Assembly (NCBI GenBank): GCA_002632325.1
Contig: NSJK01000010.1
Span: forward strand, 62,001 to 126,000
From: Lysobacterales bacterium
GTDB lineage: Bacteria > Pseudomonadota > Gammaproteobacteria > Xanthomonadales > Rhodanobacteraceae
Direction of reading: 5' to 3'
Length of the DNA: 64,000 nucleotides
Each line of letters opens with the position of its first letter. Position 1 is the stretch's first letter. The notes beneath the pieces were generated by a model. It saw nothing but the letters and a program-made list of their open reading frames with translations. It was not told the origin of the DNA and did no database searches. This document shows, one piece after another, positions 59,454 through 64,000 of the stretch. The translations under genes were made by a program, and so were the position numbers.

Positions 59454-62279
59454 ATGACCATGAAGAGATCGATGTTGTCGGCGAGCATCATCGCCGTGAT
59501 CGCCCTTGCCGGGACGGCCAACGCAGCCGATCCCGCAGCGGCGCCCGCTGTTGCCGCGCCGGATGCGGCGGCCAGTGCCGATGCCCAGGACAGCAAGCCT
59601 CAGGGCACGCCCGAGGAGATGGAAACCATCGTCGTCCACGGCATCCGCGAAAGTCTCAAGAAGTCGCTGGATGACAAGCGCGCGTCCGGCGTGCACGTCG
59701 ATGTCGTCACCGCCGAAGACATCGGCAAGATGCCCGACAAGAACGTCGCCGACTCGCTGATGCGCGTCGCCGGCGTCACCACCAGTTCGGCCAGCGCCAA
59801 CGAAGGCGGCTTCGACGAGAACGATCGCGTCTCGATGCGCGGCACCAATCCGAGCCTGACCCAGACCCTGATCAACGGACACATGGTCTCCTCGGGCGAC
59901 TGGTTCGTGCTCAACCAGACGGGAACCGTTGGCCGCAGCGTGACCTACACCCTGCTGCCGTCGGAACTGGTCAGCAAGATTGTCGTGCACAAGACCGCCG
60001 AGGCCAGCGACATAGAAGGAGGCGTCGCCGGTTCGATCGACATCCAGACGCGCAAGCCCCTCGAGTTCAAGAACCCGTTCACGGTGTCGGCGAACCTTGG
60101 CGCCGTTTACGCGCAGAAGCCCGGCAAGACCGACCCGCAGTTCAGTGGCCTGATCAACTGGACCAACGACGACAAGACTTTCGGCGTGATGGGACAGATC
60201 TTCCGTGAAGAGCGTCACCTGCGCCGTGACGGTCAGGAATTGCTCGGTTACGAGCAGATCGCGCCGGGCAGCGCGGTCGCTCTGGCGAACCCCGATCTTG
60301 CCAATGTCTGGTATCCGAAGATGATCGGTTCGGCGATGTTCGAGCAGGAGCGCAAGCGCACCGGCGGCCTCATTGATGTGCAATGGGCGCCGAGCGAAAA
60401 CCTCAGCTTCGACCTCAATGCCTTCTCGTCGAAGATGGATGCGCCCAACTACAACCGCAACTACCTCGAGTGGCTCACGCACTTCGTCAACCTTGGTGCG
60501 GGCCAGGGGCCTGACGCGGGTTATGTCGTGCGAGACGGCACCCTCGTCTCGGCCAATTTCACTGGTGTGCCGGGCACGGTGTATGGCGTGTACGACATGA
60601 TCTCGCGTCCCGATGCGAGCTCGAGCTCCAACTACGTCAATTTCGATGCCCACTGGCGCGCCACCGATGCGCTGAGCTTCAACGCCAAATTCGGCATCAC
60701 CCGCGGCAATGGCCGTACGCCGACGCAGGACGTCGCCGAGTGGAACCTCGGCACGGGCATGGGCGCGGGCTACACCTTGCGCGGCGTCGATACGCCAGCG
60801 TTGTGGAATCTCGGCGCGACCAATACCGGCGCACCGGGCGACACGCCGCTGGGCTGGATCTTCGGTGACCAGAACATCAACGTGCGTGACAAGGAACGCT
60901 GGGCTCAGCTCGACGGCATCTTCGACGTCGGCGTCGGCGTGTTCAGTGATATCAAGTTCGGTGTGCGCTGGTCCAAGCACGAGCGTTCATCGGCCGGCGT
61001 CGTTGGTCAGGGCCCCAAGTGCGCCGATGGCACGGCTGCGGGCGAACCGTTCAACTGGGGCGCGCAGTACTACTGCACGGACCCGTCGATCTCGCCGTTC
61101 AATCCCTCCAACTTCCCGGTCGGCTACCAGAACTATCCGGGCAACTTCGGCGAGGGTCTCGGCAGCGGCTTCCCGCGCAATATCTGGTACTACTCGCCCG
61201 AGCAACTGGCGGCCTACAACCGTCGCTTCTCCACCCGCGTGCCGGGTGCGCGTGACGACTGGAACTCCAACTATGCGCTGGCCGAAAAGAATGGCGCGGC
61301 CTTCGTGCAGTTGGATTTCGACGGCGAGCGCTGGGGCGGCAACGTCGGCCTGCGCTTCGTGCGCACCGACGAGCATGTCGTCGCCAATGTCGCGGTCGAT
61401 GCCGCCACTCCGGGCGCGATCACGGTGTCGGCCTTCGGCCCCTATCGGCCGACGACCTTCAACAACCAGTACAACGACGTACTGCCGAGCGGCAACCTGA
61501 AGTTCAACCTGACGGATGACTTGCTGTTGCGCCTGGCCGCTTCGCGCACGATGACCCGCCCCGACTACTCGGCGCTCGCCGGCGCGATCTCGCTGAGTCC
61601 GCCTTCAGCACCTGGCGGTACCGGCTCGGGCAGTGGCAGCAATCCCAACCTCAAGCCGATCCGCTCGAACAACCTCGATGCCTCACTGGAGTGGTACTTC
61701 GCGCCGCGTTCGGTGGTGTCGGCCAGCGTCTTCTACATGGACCTGACCAGCTACGTCGGTCTGGGTCAGGTGACGCAGTCCTACATGACCTACAGCAACA
61801 CCTATCCGCAAGGATTCCTCGCGCCTTACGTGCTCACGGTGCCGATCAACAGCAGCGGTACGGTCAAGGGCTTCGAGCTTGCCTATGAGCAGCCGATCCT
61901 CGACAACTTCGGCATTGCGCTCAACTACACCTATGCCGATGGCAAGGAAGACAACGGCAGTCCGCTGGTGGGTACCTCGAAGAACACTTACAACGTGAGT
62001 GCCTACTACGAGGACGAGCACTTCAATGCGCGCGTTTCCTACACCTACCGTTCCTCGTTCTTCAGCGGCCTGGATCGTTCGACTGCGTTCTATCAGGACA
62101 GCGTGGGCAACCTCGCGGCGTCGCTCGGTTACAAGTTCGACGAGCACTGGAGCGTCTCGCTTGATGCCTTGAACCTCAACAATCCCAAGCTGCGCTACTT
62201 CGCGCTCAGCCGGAACCAGCCGCGTTCGATGTATGAAAGCGGTCGCCAGTTCTATCTGAACGTGCACCTGAACTACTGA
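59454..62279 (+). CDS. TonB-dependent receptor (TonB-Xanth-Caul type), probable chito-oligosaccharide uptake
   Basis: 941 residues. A signal peptide (LSASIIAVIALAGTANAA) and an Ala-rich linker precede the TonB box (EMETIVVHGIRESLKKSLDDKR), the plug (DVVTAEDIGKMPDKNVADSLMRVAGVTTS, RVSMRGTNPSLTQTLINGHMVSSGDW, IEGGVAGSIDIQTRKPL) and the barrel, which ends NVHLNY. The plug wording is typical of the Xanthomonas/Caulobacter carbohydrate group. With the hexosaminidase, kinase and symporter around it, the substrate is probably chitin oligosaccharides or GlcNAc. GGAGAAGGGGAA lies before the ATG. A terminator follows. Confidence 0.9.
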   Translation: MTMKRSMLSASIIAVIALAGTANAADPAAAPAVAAPDAAASADAQDSKPQGTPEEMETIVVHGIRESLKKSLDDKRASGVHVDVVTAEDIGKMPDKNVADSLMRVAGVTTSSASANEGGFDENDRVSMRGTNPSLTQTLINGHMVSSGDWFVLNQTGTVGRSVTYTLLPSELVSKIVVHKTAEASDIEGGVAGSIDIQTRKPLEFKNPFTVSANLGAVYAQKPGKTDPQFSGLINWTNDDKTFGVMGQIFREERHLRRDGQELLGYEQIAPGSAVALANPDLANVWYPKMIGSAMFEQERKRTGGLIDVQWAPSENLSFDLNAFSSKMDAPNYNRNYLEWLTHFVNLGAGQGPDAGYVVRDGTLVSANFTGVPGTVYGVYDMISRPDASSSSNYVNFDAHWRATDALSFNAKFGITRGNGRTPTQDVAEWNLGTGMGAGYTLRGVDTPALWNLGATNTGAPGDTPLGWIFGDQNINVRDKERWAQLDGIFDVGVGVFSDIKFGVRWSKHERSSAGVVGQGPKCADGTAAGEPFNWGAQYYCTDPSISPFNPSNFPVGYQNYPGNFGEGLGSGFPRNIWYYSPEQLAAYNRRFSTRVPGARDDWNSNYALAEKNGAAFVQLDFDGERWGGNVGLRFVRTDEHVVANVAVDAATPGAITVSAFGPYRPTTFNNQYNDVLPSGNLKFNLTDDLLLRLAASRTMTRPDYSALAGAISLSPPSAPGGTGSGSGSNPNLKPIRSNNLDASLEWYFAPRSVVSASVFYMDLTSYVGLGQVTQSYMTYSNTYPQGFLAPYVLTVPINSSGTVKGFELAYEQPILDNFGIALNYTYADGKEDNGSPLVGTSKNTYNVSAYYEDEHFNARVSYTYRSSFFSGLDRSTAFYQDSVGNLAASLGYKFDEHWSVSLDALNLNNPKLRYFALSRNQPRSMYESGRQFYLNVHLNY

Positions 62280-62354
62280 CCCCCCAGAACAGCACGGCGG
62301 CGCTACCCCCCCCCAGCGGGCGCCGACCGTGCGTTGACTCCCCAGCGTCATTGG

Positions 62355-62386
62355 CGGGCCATCAGGATCGATGGCCCGATTTTTTT
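62355..62386 (+). terminator. Rho-independent terminator between receptor and hexosaminidase genes
   Basis: CGGGCCATC (62355-62363) and GATGGCCCG (62370-62378) form a 9-bp stem with loop AGGATC, followed by a T-run that ends at 62386. The Shine-Dalgarno GAGGTG of the next gene begins directly after it, with no room for a separate promoter. Confidence 0.88.
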
Positions 62387-62397
62387 GAGGTGCCGCC

Positions 62398-64000
62398 ATG
62401 CGCTTGATCGCGATCCCCTTGTTGCTCGGCGTCTTGCTGGTGGGCGCTTGCGTCAACCCGGAGCAGCGCAGCGCTGTGGTTCCGGCACCGGCGGCTACAA
62501 CCCTGTCCTTGATTCCGATGCCGGCCAATCTGGAAACCGGGTCAGGCCACTTCACGCTTCGATCGGGAAGTTCGATCCTCGTGCGCAGCGAGGATCCGGC
62601 GGTGATGAAGATTGCCGAGGATTTCGCCCTGCGTCTGCAGCGCACGCGCGGCCTGCGTCTGGATCTGGTGCGCACGGCAAAAGGGGCAGCGATCGTGTTC
62701 GATCTCGCCCCCGATGGCACTGACACTGAGTCCGAGGCCTATCGTCTCGATGTGGCGGGCAATGGCATCCGCCTGTCTGCGAGCACGCCCGCTGGTCTGT
62801 CACGTGGCGCCGCCACCTTGTGGCAACTGCTGAGCGCACAGACCGGGCAAACGAATTCGATCGAACTCGCGGCGATCCACATCGAAGATGCGCCACGATT
62901 TCGCTGGCGCGGCGCGATGCTCGACTCGGCGCGGCATTTCCAGCCGCCTGCCTTCGTCAAGCGCTTCATCGACGAACTTGCCCTGCTCAAGTTCAACACC
63001 TTGCACTGGCACCTGACCGACGATCAGGGCTGGCGCATCCAGATTCGGCGTTATCCGCGCCTCACCGACGTCGGTGCCTGGCGTCACGCCGCGGGCGCGC
63101 CGGATACCGACCCTGCGGGCAATCCGCTGCGTTATGGCGGCTTTTACAGCCAGGACGAAATCCGCGACATCGTTGCCTATGCGGCTGCGCGCAACATCAC
63201 CATCGTTCCCGAAATCGACATGCCCGGTCACATGCAGGCCGCGATTGCCGCCTATCCGGAACTGGGCTCGCTCGGCAACACGCCGGTGGTTTCGCCCGAC
63301 TGGGGCGTGCATGCGTACCTGCTCAATGCCGACGAGAGCACGATCCATTTCATGCAGAACGTGCTCGACGAAGTGATGGAATTGTTTCCCTCGCCGTGGA
63401 TACACATCGGCGGTGACGAGGCGATCAAGGACCAATGGCAGGCATCGCCGCGTGTGCAGGCGCGTTTGAAGGAACTCGGCCTGAAAGACGAGAATGCATT
63501 GCAAGGCTGGTTCATTGCGCGCATGAGCCAGTATCTCGAGGCGCATGGACGCAAGCTCATCGGTTGGGACGAAATCCTCGACAGCGAGGTGCCCGCCGAT
63601 GCGGTGGTGATGTCCTGGCGCGGCAACGAAGGCGGCATCAAGGCGGCCAAGGCCGGGCACGATGTGGTGATGTCGCCCTCGCCCGATCTGTATCTCAATC
63701 ATCTGCAGAGCGACCTGCCCGACGAGCAGGGCGGGCGCCTGGAAGTGCGCAGTCTTGCCGACACCTATGCCTTCAATCCACTGCCGGCAGCGCTCGATGC
63801 CAAGGCCGCCGCGCATATCCTCGGCGCTCAGGCCAATTTCTGGACCGAACACATGCCCGCGCCGGCCAATGTCGAAAACGCGGCGTTTCCGCGTCTGGCG
63901 GCACTCGCCGAAGTCTTGTGGTCGCCACCCGCCAAGCAGGACTGGAACGGATTTCTCGCTCGCATGCCCGCGCAATACCGTCGCTGGGATGCCGATGGCG
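62398..64000 (+). CDS. Beta-N-acetylhexosaminidase (GH20), lipoprotein, 3' end outside window
   Basis: 534 residues are visible and the frame is still open at the window end. The signal ends in the lipobox LVGAC, so the enzyme should be anchored to a membrane, probably the outer one. After an N-terminal GH20b-like domain (about 35-165) the catalytic barrel begins with PRFRWRGAMLDSARHFQP, then LALLKFNTLHWHLTDDQGWRI, NITIVPEIDMPGHMQAAI, and the catalytic Asp-Glu pair in WIHIGGDEAIKDQW. It releases GlcNAc from chitin oligosaccharides or peptidoglycan. GAGGTG before the ATG at 62398 sets the start. Confidence 0.93.
   Translation, partial: MRLIAIPLLLGVLLVGACVNPEQRSAVVPAPAATTLSLIPMPANLETGSGHFTLRSGSSILVRSEDPAVMKIAEDFALRLQRTRGLRLDLVRTAKGAAIVFDLAPDGTDTESEAYRLDVAGNGIRLSASTPAGLSRGAATLWQLLSAQTGQTNSIELAAIHIEDAPRFRWRGAMLDSARHFQPPAFVKRFIDELALLKFNTLHWHLTDDQGWRIQIRRYPRLTDVGAWRHAAGAPDTDPAGNPLRYGGFYSQDEIRDIVAYAAARNITIVPEIDMPGHMQAAIAAYPELGSLGNTPVVSPDWGVHAYLLNADESTIHFMQNVLDEVMELFPSPWIHIGGDEAIKDQWQASPRVQARLKELGLKDENALQGWFIARMSQYLEAHGRKLIGWDEILDSEVPADAVVMSWRGNEGGIKAAKAGHDVVMSPSPDLYLNHLQSDLPDEQGGRLEVRSLADTYAFNPLPAALDAKAAAHILGAQANFWTEHMPAPANVENAAFPRLAALAEVLWSPPAKQDWNGFLARMPAQYRRWDADG

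Overview
The window is a 64 kb piece of a high-GC chromosome, most likely from a gammaproteobacterium of the order Lysobacterales (Xanthomonadales), possibly near Rhodanobacteraceae. The reasons are a TonB-Xanth-Caul type receptor inside an N-acetylglucosamine (GlcNAc) utilisation locus, operators that match the NagR and NagQ boxes I recall from Xanthomonas, an IPTL-CTERM-like secreted protein, and housekeeping genes (def, fmt, rsmB, rpoD) of gammaproteobacterial type. Genes are dense, with many 4-base stop/start overlaps. All family assignments come from reading motifs, not from database searches.

Layout. 1-5.1 kb: the end of def, a cluster of hairpin repeats, a double-length tyrosine phenol-lyase-like protein whose N-terminal half is a dead copy, a divergent Lrp/AsnC regulator, and a hemerythrin-GGDEF protein. 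5.4-12.2 kb: an RND efflux pair without an outer-membrane channel, a TDT/SLAC1-type carrier, and two tandem related secreted proteins. 12.3-21.7 kb: fmt-rsmB-DUF4390-ntrY, then three glycosyltransferases, then ntrX, whose AAA+ domain lacks GAFTGA. 21.8-24.8 kb: bdhA, a patatin-like phospholipase, a TPR protein and an unknown membrane-anchored protein. 24.9-30.1 kb: an overlapping Ser/Thr kinase-histidine kinase-response regulator operon facing a two-gene secreted-protein operon. 30.2-35.5 kb: a lipid A acyltransferase, dtd, rpoD, a subtilase and tRNA-Ile2 (CAU). 35.5-44.9 kb: a haem/transferrin-type TonB receptor divergent from nirS (two cytochrome c domains plus a d1 domain), a decayed ATP-grasp gene, a VIT/vWA protein with a MerR regulator, and an intact ATP-grasp paralogue. 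45.0-47.8 kb: a surface protein with six Ig-like repeats behind a barrel-like N-terminus. 47.8-64 kb: a GlcNAc/chitobiose locus (nagA, SIS-type deaminase, GntR regulator) divergent from a full Entner-Doudoroff operon (zwf-pgl-edd-eda), followed by a LacI regulator, a NagP-like symporter, a glucokinase-family kinase, a TonB receptor and a GH20 hexosaminidase cut by the window end.

How it works together. The last 16 kb reads as one pathway. The hexosaminidase releases GlcNAc from chitin oligosaccharides or peptidoglycan; the TonB receptor and symporter import it; the kinase, NagA and the SIS deaminase convert it to fructose-6-phosphate; after isomerisation to glucose-6-phosphate by an enzyme not seen here, the Entner-Doudoroff genes take it to pyruvate and glyceraldehyde-3-phosphate. 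Two GGTAT-N6-GGTAT boxes lie between gntR and zwf, and two AACGTTGTCA palindromes lie between the symporter and the kinase, so two regulators probably control the locus.

The most unusual items are the tandem phenol-lyase with a pseudoenzyme half, the NtrX without GAFTGA, the two-haem-c NirS with an FNR/DNR-like site, the duplicated and decayed ATP-grasp gene around a VIT/vWA-MerR module, the Ser/Thr kinase fused by overlap to a two-component system, and a shared IFxNGF motif in secreted proteins.
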